Positions 11,038 through 24,850 of a stretch of DNA of 64,000 nt are shown in pieces. Each line of letters begins with the position of its first letter. Position 1 is the stretch's first letter. Under the pieces are notes generated by a model, which was not told the DNA's origin, searched no databases, and worked only from the letters and a program-made list of their open reading frames with translations. The translations under genes were made by a program, and so were the position numbers. The DNA is from Punica granatum (Eukaryota; Streptophyta; Magnoliopsida; Myrtales; Lythraceae), in assembly GCF_007655135.1 (NCBI RefSeq), contig NC_045129.1, positions 18,388,274 through 18,452,273 on the forward strand, written 5' to 3'.

Positions 11038-13003
11038 GACGATTAAATTTTTAACTTATCCTGGCAAATTAACCTCCCTTGAGCATCATTGAGCCAGCAG
11101 ACAAGAAACCCATCATGGACTCTTCCAAAATTAGGATAGAGCTCCACCATGAAGATCGCTCGCACCGCCGTCGTGAAGGCTAAGGTTTCTTCAACTTTGT
11201 AAAGATGTTCGCTATTTCTTAAGACATACATGCACAGGTGGCACAGATCGATGGGTTTCTTGAATGTGAAGAAATCTTCCTAGTAATAAATTGATGAGAC
11301 TGATCGAAAATGAAGGAATGTATGTGGAGGCGCGCAGAATTAATTTTGGGATTTATAAACATTTGAAGAAAAAGTCAGCGGAATGTCCCAATTAATTAAT
11401 TATATATACATATATCAAATCTTTTGAGTCTGTTCACGAGACATATCGGAGGTTGACAGCGCCTATTTCTTGGATCTCCAATCATATTATAGTTTCTATT
11501 TATATATATATATATATATATACTAATATGAAAACATCCATGCCAAGACCAAGACCACAGTTTCGGGGACACCAATTTTACCCAAAGTCAAATCCCTCAT
11601 AAATTTTCACCAAAAAAAAATCCCTCAGCAGCATTGATGGTTGTACCTTCCAACGTCCTTTATGTGCTATTCATTAATCAAACTATGATAGCAATGTTTA
11701 TTGAGAAAAAATTATGAGAGGGTGCGTATTTGTTGCTAACAAGTAATATCTCCATACTACCATCAGGACTTGTAGGGACGATTTTTTTAATAATATTGTC
11801 AAGAATCGTGATTTTAAACCATTCTTGAAAACTATTTGGTCGCCATGTGTCAAACCACAAATTTATTCCGAAGCACTCAATCACATACAACAATACATCA
11901 ATTTATAGGCATAATGAATAACTAAACAAATGTATCAAAAAATCCTAATAAATCAAGTCAAATCACAAAAAATATTCTCAACGATAACTACTCATTTTAT
12001 TTTATTTTATTTTATTTTTTCGATCAAGTATTTCCTAAATAGTTGTGTCTATATCTCTAACACGATGAATTATATGATGAGAACCTATGTATGCCTTGTA
12101 TAGGTTTTCTTATACACTGTTATCCGGTAATATTATTTATCACCACCTATTTTGTTAAAATTTTAGTAGCGTATTTACCAGATTTATTTCACAGACTATT
12201 TCAACAACTGAACTCAAGACCTTATGAGACCGATCAAGGTAGTTATTTCAACTATGGTTTTTTGAATTATTAGAAATGCACATTTGCTTGGTAGATAATA
12301 GAAGAAAAACAATAAAAGAGTACCAGAGAAATTTTACTGGTGAAAATCGGAACCTCATGTTAAGTTCTCGATACACACCATTTCACTTATTTCAACTAAT
12401 TTTAACTCATCTATTTTTGAATTGCAGCACAAGATTCCTGGATTTTCAGATCTACTCTCTCAGTTTCTTTTCCTCCTCTCGTCCACTAGAATATCCTCGT
12501 CAGAGAAAGAGCATCGCCCACAGAGAGGGAGAAAAAAAAAAGGTAAAAAAAGAAAATTATTAGAGGAAGAAAAAGAAGAATTATAATTTTTTTTTCCAAT
12601 CACGAGAAAGACATATAAGTTTAATATGAAAATAGAAAATAAAATAAAATAAAATAAACACATAAATTTTACCATGAGAATCAAATTCAATTTTTTTTTT
12701 CCGAATCAGTATCTTATAACATTATATTAAGACCTCCTTCTCATATTAAAAAGATTAAAGGAAAAGAATTGGCAAATTTGTTTTAAATGCTGAGACCCAT
12801 TAAAGAGGGACAACTAACTATTGGCACCCCCACAGAGTGGAGGACAATTGCACATGAAAGAACTTAACATCCATGTTGTAAATAGAACACCCACTATTTG
12901 TCTATTAGGTAACGAGAAGAGCTGGCACCATTAAGTCGTTCTTCCCCCTCCTGGTTCTTGATGTGTATATTAATTACTCATTGACACATTTAAGTGCCAC
13001 ATG

Positions 13004-13034
<31 letters not shown>

Positions 13035-13789
13035 ATTATATTATTACATAACTGCTTATCGGTTACAGGGGAAGGGAAATGAACTGGTGCAGTATGTTCC
13101 GTTAAGGAAAATTAATTGAACACGGAGGGGTATATCATTTTACTGCACCCTTTTTTTATTAAATATTTGATTTATAAGGAAGGAAATTTGCTGCAATTGG
13201 AACAAATTGTTGACTCGGAACCATGAGATCTCGAATTGTTGACTTTCTTATTTAGCTATTGCTATCCCTAAAGTCTTCTTTATATAATAAAAAAAAAAGT
13301 TAGGAGATTCACAACCTCAAAAACTCAATCTGTTAGAGTGACAAAATCAGAAGTTTTAAGATGGTAAAAGATAAAAAGAAAATTGACAAACAGCACATAA
13401 GAATCTCTTGGTCCAATACTACTCAGATGTCGATTATATACGTATGTTTTCTTTCATTGTCATACCACTTTCCGGTTGCACGTAAATGTTCATGTACCTT
13501 ATTGAATTCATTTCTGACTAGTTGTTGATAACCAGGGACGAATATGAGGAAGAATATGATCGTCGAAACATGTTACACCCCATGACGCCCGTGTTTGATA
13601 GCCAATTTAATGAGCAATAGCAGAACAGACCATCAGGCGCAGCTTGTATTTATGGTTCTCACACCTCTTGTCACTCATCTTTATGTTATTGCAACATATG
13701 AATATGATGCGTTGAATAATTGCATGAAAGACAAAAATTGGAAACTGCGAAAATATATATATATATATATATATATATAATGCAATATA
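11038..13789. other. AT-rich intergenic region, no gene seen
   Basis: Several short open frames exist on both strands but none has recognisable domains, splice structure or codon bias. Microsatellites lie at about 11499-11522 (TA), 11996-12019 (TTTTA), 12634-12658 (AAAAT), 13003-13036 (AT then GT) and 13753-13779 (AT). Confidence 0.5.
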
Positions 13790-14700
13790 TGCCAGGTAGG
13801 GACTGGCCTACAGGCCCAGGCCCAAAAGGCCTGAAGCACTGAGGACATACCCCCATACGCCTCAGGCCCGAAGACCTGAAGGCCTCGCACATAAACGGTC
13901 GTTGATAAGGAAACTATCACTCCATATTGTACAGTGGCCTGTGCGATGTATGCTTTACTAGCGAGGGTGGAAGAAAGGTAAGGAGAAGTAGGGCAGAAGA
14001 TGAAGGGCCCCCCAGCCAAAAAAGAAGCCGAAAGCCGAGCCACACAGAAAATTATATGTTTTCCTCTAGACACCTAATTTTGGAGCGGGTATCGTTTGAA
14101 TAACTTGCCGGACCAAGGAGAACTGAAGGGCAAAGAGCCAAGAGGCTTATAATTGAAAAATAAATAAATAAATAAAATAAGGTCGGAGCTGCGGGCCCTG
14201 GCCATTCTGCTCCAGTTGATATGCCATTTGCTCCTGTGTTTTGCTTTACGAGGAAAACGCAGGGTACAAACGATGTCATTAAGAATGAGGAAGATCTATA
14301 TCTAGGGATATGCGATATCGACTCCCTCCCTCGATGTAAAGGAGCACCTGGCTAAATTCGAACATCCAGTAGGTTTAGAAGCCACAGCTAAACACTCGCG
14401 GAATCAAACCTAAAGGCGGTTAGGAATCTAAGTTTATTTCCAAGGCGTCACAGCACTAACCTCCTCGATTTTACTGTCTCGATCTCTCTTAATCTGGAAT
14501 CCAAGTTCGGAAATCCTATTATGCTCGAGATTTTTTTTTCTTTGTTGTTTTGATAGTGCGCTTGAGAAATTAAGTATATGTCGAACACCTTTTATTGATA
14601 CCCTATGCTCTGTGCTTGTCTGATTTTATTTCCCATGTTGCCTATTTAAACAAAACATAACACGACGATTAAAAAGAAAATCAATGAGATCCACACGGAG
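13790..14700. other. Higher-GC unique stretch of unknown origin
   Basis: A patch clearly richer in GC than its surroundings, with repeated AGGCC words (about 13805-13885). It could be an eroded LTR or transposon, but termini, PBS or a second copy were not found. No gene supported. Confidence 0.3.
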
Positions 14701-14719
14701 CTATGTTTGGGAGTTTTTA

Positions 14720-14742
14720 GGGGAGGAGAGGAGAGGAGAGGT
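14720..14742. repeat. (GGAGA)n short tandem repeat
   Basis: Four to five GGAGA units in a G-rich purine run. Confidence 0.7.
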
Positions 14743-15137
14743 AATCAAACAAAGGTATATTATAAGACATGTAATTCAATTTTTCCCATTAAGTACATGT
14801 ACATTTCGATCAAGAATTTAACACACTATTATATAATTTAAAATTATGTGTGTAATAATTTATCGAAATCGGCAAAATACAGTTATAATGATTTTCTATT
14901 TTGTAATTCCATACGTGTCACATACTATTATAACAATTAATCTTCGTTTCATATGTAATTCTTAAGTTTAATACGGAGTAGTTTTTTAATATACTTTTAT
15001 AAAAATAAATTACGTGTAAGAATTACTGCTATAAAGACTACTACATATCAAAGTTATAACAGTAGTGTATAGTATATATTTAGAAAAAAAAAAAGAAATT
15101 AGTAGTATAATAGATATAACAGTAGTATAAAGATATC

Positions 15138-15139
<2 letters not shown>

Positions 15140-15169
<30 letters not shown>
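15140..15169. repeat. (TA)n microsatellite
   Basis: About fifteen TA units inside a longer stretch dominated by TATATA and AGTAGTATA words (about 15090-15330). Confidence 0.85.
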
Positions 15170-15174
<5 letters not shown>

Positions 15175-15344
15175 AGTATATATATACACCGTTACTGTCA
15201 TTATACACACTAGTATATAAGCAGTCGTATATATATTAGGGATATACTATGACAATAGTATTATATATATTCTGCTACCATTATATATACACTATTGTTA
15301 TACGTAGTATATATATTAAGACAATAGTATAATATATAGTCTTT

Positions 15345-15855
15345 TATGTGTTTCCATTCTTCTATTTCTCCAAATTCCCCCCAAATTGGAGGGTTAACAA
15401 ACTCAACTAAATTACTCTCCCCCAATCTCCCTCCATCTCCCTTCCCCTCCCAAAAAAAAAAAATCTCCCAAACAAAGGTTTCACTCTTCCACCAAATTCT
15501 CTCCCTCCTCCTCCCTCCATTTCTCCTCTCCCAAACACACTGTGAAACGGCTTCTGGGAAAAACTGTGATGTTTGTATGGATTAATAATTTGCAAGAAAT
15601 ATGTAAACTAAGGCCTACAAACAGAATCCTAAGATGTTTGATGATGCTAAAGGCCCTATGTCTGGTGAGGGTGTGTTTGAGAATTGAATTTGGAAGTAGA
15701 TGGAGGGAGAGTATTTCCCTTGTTTGAGAGATTTATTTGTGGGAGAGGAAAGGGAGAATGAGGGATTAGAAGGGAAATACTCCCCCTCCATTTCCCTCTA
15801 TTGTTAAGAATCTCCTAACCCTCCAAATTAGATAAATATGGAGGAACTCATGTGT
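15345..15855. mobile_element. CT/GA-rich inverted-repeat MITE
   Basis: The pyrimidine-rich left arm (about 15350-15540, with CCTCCATTTCTCCTCTCCC then AAACACACT) is mirrored by a purine-rich right arm (about 15665-15855, with GTGTGTTTGAGAATTGAATT and GGAGGGAGAG). The arms are diverged. A unique centre of about 120 bases separates them. No transposase. Confidence 0.5.
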
Positions 15856-17299
15856 TATTTGCCACTACTCTCTTCTCTACACAATTCTCTTTACAATAAA
15901 TTTTGTTTACCTTTTACTGTTATATGTATAGTTATATATAAATATATACATACTCTATATATACTGTACTGTTTTATATATAAATAAATATATATATATA
16001 TGTTTGCATACGCCATATATATATTGTTATTTTGTTAATTAATGCAGGTATAATTCATTTTGATACCAAAAAAAAATCATGGTTCAAATGTAAAAATGGC
16101 TTTTAATATAATGAAATTATACGTAAATAACGGAAATAAAAAGAGAGAGCGTGTGGGTGATTTTTTACACCCACGGAGACGTCCCCAAACCATACTTTTT
16201 AAATTTCAACTTTTTAAAATATTTTTCTAAGAAAACATTTTCATTTATTAATGCATACCCCTGTTACTCGGAAACTACTACAATTTAATGCACACCACCT
16301 GTTACTCGACTCAATTTACTACAGGATAAGACTCTCTAAATAAAAAAATTCCTTCATTTACAAAATTCAAATCTTAGACCTTACTTAAGTAAAAGATGAG
16401 CCAAATCACGTGAACTACTTACAAAAGCAAATGCCTCCCCAATTTTCTTTCTTATTCCTTACATTTGGGGTGTAAGATTTCCTCTTCAATCTACTTCGGG
16501 AGCATAACTTTCCTTTTAAAAGTTCAGGGAGTGAATTACTCATAAGGAAAATTTCGGGGAGTACCAATGATATTTCAGGAAATGAACCATTTATTTATTA
16601 TTTGCCTCTTTTATTTCTGATTTCTTCCAATAAACTCTCAGAAACAATTTAAGTGCAGTGATGAGACACCACAGGGTAAATGGGTCCTGATGGATTGCTG
16701 CAGACAACATAGACGTAGCCCACAAAAAAATGCTGGAAGTCGAAAACTGGAGTCTCGCTCACCTCGTGTTTTCACCGAACAATAAAAAATCAGCGAATCA
16801 CAACTACTAATTGTGATAAAAATTCCACCTTGTGATCAATCCAGATCAAACGCTGGAATCGACCCGATCCTTAGCGTCCAGATTTTTCCAGCTCATCTGC
16901 GTTAATGTCCTTCCCCAGTATACCAACATCAACCTGCTCCAACTTGCCCCTTTCAATGCCAACACCAGCTAAAACCATTTTTTCTTTTTCTGCTTTCTGC
17001 TTTCTGCTTTCTGCATTGAATGAAATCAGTGAAGCTTGGAATCCTCAGATTCCTGCTCTGTCCCCTCAAAGACTGCACGTGCTCGATATTCACAAGAAAG
17101 CTTGACTACCAAAACAATCACAACTCGATCTTGAGACCTTACCAATGCAAAGGCATTAGAAAATACAAAACCCGATGCGAATCCAGTACCCTCAGCAGCT
17201 ATCAAGGAAAGAAACGAAGGAATCGGAACTGTAATTCCTCAAGCATTAAATTATACTCCATCTGCTGATCCAGCAGACTGGGAGTGGTACGATGCCCTA
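15856..17299. other. Intergenic stretch downstream of RHD3, no gene supported
   Basis: AT-rich up to about 16640, more mixed after. A TATATA cluster lies at about 15940-16025. A four-fold TTTCTGC repeat occurs near 16986-17013. Small open frames on both strands are unrecognised. Confidence 0.4.
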
Positions 17300-17534
17300 C
17301 ATGAAAATAAAGGGGAGGACAAAGGGAAACAAAATGGCGCTTTTCTCCCGCTCAGAACACAACTCACCCATAGCCGGCACTTACTCAAAAACCGATGCCT
17401 TAAGGGGAAAATAAACACTCTGTGACAATCAATCTCAAAAAAGAATTGGAATTTCCCTAAAAGATGGATGTGGTATATTTAATCAGCATGGATCGGGTAT
17501 AATTGAAGGATCAGCAACCTGTTCTTGTCCTGCT
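17300..17534 (-). other. RHD3: Probable 3' UTR of RHD3
   Basis: Sequence directly downstream of the RHD3 stop codon, read leftwards. The extent is a guess: no polyadenylation site can be fixed without transcript data. Confidence 0.4.
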
Positions 17535-20500
17535 TTACTCTTCTTTCCTGGAGCTTGAATAGTCGGTTCCATTTTCAGTTGTCACCTCTGATGAAGAAGC
17601 AGAAGATAGACCGCTATTGGCGCCTTGGAAGCCATTTGATTCTAGAGCAGGGTTTCTCTCATGATTGTTTGCTCTGGGCACCTGCCCTTCCTCCGCCAAT
17701 TTTCTGACAAGGTTCATCACAGTGGGAAGGAATTTCGTGGACAAGGATATAAGCCCAGGTAGCTGCGGAGCATAACATTTCAATCACATTTATCACCCAA
17801 AAATATATCAAGCGAAATGCACAATTTATATTAGATGTGATATATTAAAAAGTAAAAAGACAAACTTACAGCGCCATTGCGAAATTCACCCGAGATATCC
17901 AGCTGTACCCAGAGGGCTTTGACAAGTAGAAATCCAACAAAGATGACTCCAAGGTAAAGAGGGTTTCTGCAATAAATACATGTTAGAATGTCTCCCAGGA
18001 AAAAAAGAAAAAGGAGAGAAGAAAAAGATATTAAGAGAAAATATATGGATTGAAGTTAGATGTAAGAAGGGTACCTCAAAAGTGTCATAAACTCATTGAA
18101 GCCGAGGACGACCAAAGCAACGATTGCCCATGGAGGCGGAAGCCAATTGTTATTACGTCGGTTAGCTTCCTAAAGTCCATCAATATATGTTAATTTTTGA
18201 CATATAGACAACAGATTATGCAGTACTCTTGAACTGAGTTTTTGAATCCTGAATATCCAGCTGACTAGTTAATTCTTTGTAACGTACTTTATTTTTCTGA
18301 CAAATACCGTCAATGCAATAGAATATCAAACCACAATCTAATTTTCTTTAACAGATCAAAAAATAAAGTGTGTGACACGGGAATTTCTGTAAAAGGTTCA
18401 GAAAAGGATCATGCCTGAGCAGAAATAGCCTGGGTTACACTATACTCTGTCTCAGCCTTAAATTGCCTCCACAAAGACTTGCACTGGACAGGTGTGATTA
18501 ATGTTTTTGAAGATGGAACCTGCATAAGGAACAAATTACATTTAAATAACAGAAATGTTAGACACCAAATCATTATGAAAATTGGAGAAATATTCAAAAT
18601 TCAATCTCTTCTTAAAAAACAGTATATAAATATACATATAGGTAAGTTGGAAAAAGGAAAAGGTTGCTTTCAGTTGCACTTGACATGTAGTGGATAATAA
18701 AACAATTTTGTTAACAACATATAAAGACTTCATTTTCTTTATTTTTCAAGAGAAATTGTAAATATCCCTAGATACACATGGTAAACCTAAGAGAATAAAA
18801 TTTGTAAGCCACCCCTCAGTTGAAGGATAATATTCAGCAAAAGACAAATTACCTTTTCCCAAGTGCTTGAGGCTAATGGATCAGTTGTGGTAATGCTCCG
18901 ATTGGAAGTAGTACTCTTTGTGTCCACAAGAGCTAAAGACAGAGTATTCTCTATATTATCAGCCTCATCGTCCAAACGAACAGCAGCCATTACAGACAGC
19001 AACTTCAGAGACTGCAGAGAATGAGTATGTGGTCCTCAGAAAAATTCAACATAAAGGCAAGGCTAAACAATTAATATATGATAGTGAATCATACTGCAGA
19101 GCGAGCTGTTTTGGTAATTGCCCGAATATCTTCCTTCCCTGTCCAAACCCTTGGCATGGAATCAGGATCTCGGCTGAATAATGTTGCAAACCTGATACAG
19201 TAGCAAAAGGAAGAACTCAACATGCAGTAAAAGACATAAAACTAGGCTCTATTTGGCTCCACAAATTAGTAAAAGCTGTCCAGTTTTCAGTCTCTCTTTT
19301 TGCAAAGCAAAGGAATATGAAAAACAAAAATATGGTGGATTGCACCCCCAAGAGAACATGTTGGATCGTATGATGTCTTGTAAAGAGCAATCTATTAAAT
19401 TTGCCCCCAATAGAAAAATTATAATTTGAAAACTTCTTTCCCATTTTGCAAAACCAAAAGAGGCCTAATCGTCTGACCCATATACCCATATCTCACAAAT
19501 CCCACCTGTCTTTCATGCGGATCAAGACCCTTCCAGCTTCTTCCCTTGCCTTTGCTTCAACAATACCTCGAGCGAAATCCATTAAACTGGTAAGCATTTT
19601 CTCCTTCGTTTCTTCGTCCATGTCAAAACCTGAGAGGGCACTTGAAAACCCAGAAACTGCCAATTCAGTCTCTCGCTGAAGAAGCTTCCTTATTGCAGGC
19701 CATGTTCCGCTGTTAGCTTCATCCAGAAGAGCTTCCACAGGTCCGGATAATGCCTCATTTAGTTTTCCCTGGAACATATCACCGTCATGTGTGTTTAGTA
19801 GGCAAAAGAAAGTATCAAGAACGAAACTAGAAATTTCCCTGCAATACCTCATATGTTTTAGTAACTTCCGAGAGCTTGGCAGTACGGACTGAAGTAATAT
19901 GGGCATCAATATCACGCCGAAGCTTATCTCTTACTTTAGATGTGTCCCATTCCACTTGTTTGATAACAGCGTCTGTGGATGCAAAAGGCAAGAAAATCAC
20001 TAACTTTCCTGAAGTAGATGTCCTTGGAAAATATGCCACAATCATAAAGTCTATTGTAGGTTAAGTTAAATAAAGCTTTAGAGAACTTGATAGCCACTTT
20101 AATTTGGAAAAAATCCTTCTTGTATAACACTTATCGTGATCATTTTGTTTTCTTAATGGTTGAAAGTTTATTGTATTTCATATTCATTCTATAATCTATT
20201 CTTTTAGAAAGCTTGCATTCAGATACTTCTCTATATCAAATTTCAGCGTTTTCAAATGCAGAAGCTTCTCCAGCAGTTTAGGAAATGTTAAGCACTTCAA
20301 TATCGTATAACATCATACTAAAATGTGAAAACAAGCAAGATGGAAAACAATAAATGTAGTACTGTACCTGCACATCCTTCATCAAACAAAGCCATGTAAG
20401 TCTGGGTACTACTGCTAGCAGCTGAAGAAAAAGCTTCTCCTCCATTTAAAGCCTTATCAAATGCTTCCTTGAATTTGTCAAGAGTTCCAGACCTTATATG

Positions 20501-23500
20501 TCCCAGCATAGCTTGGAAAGCAGGTTGAACAAGCTGAAATATCAAGAGGAAGACCAGAAAAGGCAGAATATCAATCCGTTGAGAAATGGGAAGCAAAATT
20601 CGTTCTGCTCACTAGCACACACAATATGTTCACAAATTTAAAAGTCAAAGTAGCTCTCTTGCAACGATGCCTAAAGAAAGTTGGCCTGCAAATTTTTTAT
20701 CAAGGTAGAAACAGTGAAGCCAATCAGCTGGACCTCAATAAAAGTGTTCCTCATTGACAACTAAATCATCTACAGAGAAAAACCTTTGCTACAGTAATAA
20801 AATAAGTCGCAACAATAAAGTTATCACAGAAATGGTAATATTAAGACAAGGCACCAAGAGATAGTCAAGAAATTCTTACCTGCAGCAATTTTTCTTCAAG
20901 CTGCTTCTGCTTGGCTGTTCTGACACCTTCGTCAAAAAATGTTGCTTCTGTCTCATACCTATCAAGAAAGTAAGGCAAGAGGATTCAACCTCTACAATTT
21001 CTTAACCCTACAACAAAAAATTCATATTTCTTCCATTTCATGAATGATGTTTGTTACAAGTTTAGTCGCTCAAAATTCCCTCTTTTTTCCTCGAAAGTGA
21101 AATTTACTTATCTCTGCAATCAGCACAATGCCTCTTTAAAAAATTATATTCTCAGCCGAGCCAATGATTTTCTGGCAATTTCTATGGTGCAACATAATCA
21201 TCTTTTCCTTGTGTTGGTCTAAATCTTCTGAATTTTTTTATTTTTTTTTTGGATAAATAAATCTTCTGAATTTTCAACCAAAAAAAATATAGAATGCTAT
21301 GAATTTCTTTACCCTGACAGACAAGTCCCCATAATTGAACTAAGCTTCTGTCCAAATCCAGCAACTGGTCCTGCTTGTACAGCCTCTTCCAACAGACACC
21401 ATTCCTGTTGACATTTAGAGGAAAGGTAATTTAGTCCATAAGGAACCAGAGGTATGTCTATTATTTCATAAATATTGAAGAACTTTATTAGGAGATAAGA
21501 AGATACCTCATTTGCCACAAAGCTTGAGAACTTTTCATGGGCAATTTCTTCGCAGCGTACTGTTGCCACCATAACCTTAAGATTGATGGGAAGTCAAAGA
21601 TGAGAAGGTACTCAACTGTATCAGAAAATGAGCATCGTCAATAAGAGCTGGGTCTTGCCTTGTGCGCAGGCAAATCAAGATCCTTATTCTCCTTGATGAC
21701 TTTCCAGATCTGCTGAGCACTAAAAGAAAATCCCGAGGCAGGAACGACACCCCTTCGATCTCCAGCAAGCCCACCAGGCGCAATGGAATGAAAGAACCGC
21801 TGTCTTAAGTTTGCCGCCTTTTATATGAAACAATGTGGAATAAGTAAGAACCAATGACGAAGTAAAATCATTTATTCTGAATCCTCAGCAAGACTAGAAA
21901 TATTAAAACACAGGCAATAAAGGAAAAACCTTATCTGCTAGAAAAGTTTAATCATTGAGCATCAATCATGAATCTAAAAAACACCAAATTCTAAACATTA
22001 AGGTGAAAAAAAATAATAAAAGCAATGACTAAGAATCCACAAGTGATTCTATTGATTAAAGAATTCAATTGATTTAAGCGTGCTGTGTAATTCCAAGGCA
22101 CGACAAAAAAAAAAAAAAAACAGAATTGCTTCCTTCATTTCCTGTTCTGCATTCACAACCTAAGTATACCTGCTCTTTAAATTGCTCCTCCTTTTCTTCA
22201 TAACTGGAAAGAGCGACGACTTCAACCTGGATGTTTAATCAGAACAGAACCATGAATCCTCCAGTGTACGAAAAATGCAAAAAATGCATAGATGCTTATA
22301 GAAAAGATAATTACATTAAAAAATTCACTTAGAGGAGTCTCTTTATGCGCTTCTGGCTTAGGAACAGAGTCCCATATCTGCATAAGGAAAGGAAAAGAAT
22401 TAAAAGAACAAAAGAGAAGAACGATATAATCCGTTAAGTGGGAAAAAATTTACCAAATGCTTTTACCTTCTGAACATCTTCTCTTAGAACGGGTTCTAAA
22501 TTCTCCAATGGGGTCTGAACAGAAATGAAGATGAAGGCAAAGGTCAAAATGCAAGTAGTATGCAAGCTATACAACTATAGTAGTAAGATATGCATAGCAC
22601 ATAAGATGAAAAGATGGAAAATAAATACCCTAGTTTTATCGCGTATAACAAACATCAAAGTTGTCTTCCGGGGACTAAACAACCGCATCATGACCTGTGG
22701 GCAGATTCCACAAAGAAGATAAGCTCCGATGAAACATAGGCGACTTGCAATCCTTCCCTATGGCAATTAACTAGTACCTGGAAGACAGTTTTCAGAAGGG
22801 GCTTGTTTGCAGCTTGCTCTCGACCAATATCGTGACACCACCTTAATAAACAGAAAATCTTCAGAAAAAGAAACAACTTGTACTTAAGAGCACTTTCCTA
22901 AAGCCAATAAAATACTAACATGTTTATTAGCACTATATCTGAGACAGCAAGAGCAAAGAGGGCACTTTGCTTTTCAAAAGCAGTATCATCCTGTGTCAAG
23001 AGAGAGATTAATCAGAAAGATCAAAGAAATGATAACACAATATAAATTAGAGAAACTACTTCCTAAATAAATAGAAAGGCTGTGAAATTTGTGACACACG
23101 ATTAATTATTTTTTCACCTTGGACAAACAACAAATTTATCTTTTTTGTATGGAAAAAAAAAGGTCTTCCCAGTTTACAAGTATTATTATTAAATAATAAA
23201 CTGAAAAGAAATTTTATGGGATTAAAAAGTGTTTTGCTCTATCACGCAGTGAATCAAGTTAATAACTATGACCATAGACATATTTACAGAAGTGATTGGC
23301 TAAGAGAAGTACCTCTCCTCGTTCTCTTCCATCAGTACCCTCCAAGTCCATTACCAGAGTACACGGTTCGATGCCAGCACATCTTGCCAACCAAATACCT
23401 TTAGTGGTTTGAGACCTAAAATAGAATAGCCAATAATCAGTCCTCACAGTCTTGGTTATGGATGAAAGCAAATGTAGGATAGGAAGGATACATGCCTTCC

Positions 23501-24697
23501 TTTAAAAGCATCCATCTCCCTGAAGTTGGTACCAAATAAATGGTTTAGTAGTGTGCTTTTCCCTGCCCAGAAACAATAAACAATGTGAAGAGCATACTAT
23601 TATATCTCTAACGCAGAAGTACTTGAAAGAAAATCTGGGAGCAACTAGATAGAAGATTTCATATTGTATAGTACATTCGTTCCATCTGACGTTCAATAAT
23701 ATGTTAAGAAAGTCATGATTAGGAAGGAAGAAACCTATGAATGCTAACTAGTTTGCGTATGGAAAGAAGACACATACCACTACTCTGCGGGCCCATGATA
23801 GAGACAACTGCATAGGAGAGTCCACACTCCCCTAACTTCACCTCCTTGATGAAATTTTCAAGTCCAGCAGCGTTGAACGCACCATCTCCATCAATGAGCT
23901 GGGTGGAACAGCATTCACTGCCTTTCTCTGAGAAGAGAATGCAAGAGTCAGGATGCAGAATGAAAGAGCCAGTATGCTAAGTAGACAATTCACATTGAAA
24001 GCAGCCATCTTTAGGAAAGGGTTCACCAACCATAGAGTAAAAGTTCACACTGAATGCTCTGCTCTGGTCAATAACAGAACTTATTCCGAAGTTTCAGAAA
24101 CAAAGTGCACCATTCAATTTCTGCTAGTTTCAAGTTTTAGATTCCATGATCATCAAAAGCTAGATCCTAATCACTTCATACATAACTATTGCAATAAAAA
24201 TCCCTTTCCCACACGAGAGATTATGAAAACCAACAAAAAAATGATATCTGCCCTTTTTTTCTGCCAACTTCGAAATCATAGTGAACCAACCAATCAGAAC
24301 CGATAATAGGCCTGAACCCGAATTTTATAGAGGACAAGAGATTAATCATGTATTTAGATATCCCTTCCCCATCTCGATTGTGTCACATTGTCCATCAAGG
24401 AGATCACATATCAATTCTATTCGAAGGTGTGGCTCACTTGAAACAGACAGGATCAAGGAGACGTTTCAACTGCAGAGAAACTATGCAACGCAACACAAGA
24501 CAAAAGTGAAAGGGGGCGTTACAGGAAGAAAATCACCCGAAACTTCCATAAGAAATTAAATGCAAATGGAGAGACATATTTGAGATCGACGTAGCTGTAA
24601 CGATTCATGATGCCATTAAGACTCCATCCAGCATATATAAATTCACGATCGATATGGATCCGAGAAATGAAAATGGGGATTGGAGAGGTATACCCAT
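17535..24697 (-). CDS. RHD3: Protein ROOT HAIR DEFECTIVE 3 (atlastin/Sey1-type ER-fusion GTPase)
   Basis: Dynamin-like GTPase that fuses ER tubules into three-way junctions in plants. The 23 coding exons join in frame to 808 residues (Arabidopsis RHD3 is about 800): 24694-24697, 23778-23927, 23496-23562, 23313-23415, 22920-22990, 22778-22841, 22629-22694, 22467-22514, 22315-22377, 22170-22226, 21659-21817, 21507-21575, 21313-21404, 20880-20958, 20368-20533, 19848-19972, 19506-19768, 19095-19191, 18853-19011, 18415-18519, 18075-18169, 17870-17966, 17535-17762. Visible motifs: P-loop GPQSSGKST (residues 47-55), switch T77/T78, G3 DLEG (97-100), G4-like RD (171-172), long helical middle domain, two hydrophobic hairpin segments (about 683-700 and 704-720), cytosolic Ser-rich tail ending SSSRKEE. 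Exon 1 codes only ATGG; this start is inferred from the donor there and the phase of exon 2. Introns after residues 74, 284 and 669 begin with GC. No stop or frameshift; looks functional. RHD3-like paralogues (RL1/RL2) are the main alternative. Confidence 0.95.
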
Positions 24698-24850
24698 TTG
24701 GCCCGATGGAACCCCAATAGATTCGGCAGCTCGGAGAGGAGCTTAGATCGATCTGGGAAAGTGAATGGGGGGGCAGTGCAGGATCGCAAAGGCGAGACGC
24801 TCGGTTGGTGGGTCGGTGTAAAAGGTGGTGCTTGACTATTTAAAAAGGGG
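24698..24850 (-). promoter_or_regulatory. RHD3: RHD3 5' UTR and core promoter
   Basis: Reading leftwards, a TATA-like TTTAAATAG lies at about 24836-24844. About 140 bases later comes the ATG at 24697, with a CT-rich leader between, typical of plant 5' UTRs. The transcription start is not proven. Confidence 0.4.

Noticed and set aside
17135..17425. 97-codon stop-free stretch on the plus strand with protein-like composition
   Set aside because: It lacks an ATG and overlaps the probable 3' UTR of RHD3 on the other strand; no splice partners were found.
23953..24559. Plus-strand frames of 117 and 92 codons
   Set aside because: They lie in intron 1 of RHD3 on the opposite strand, with no recognisable domain.
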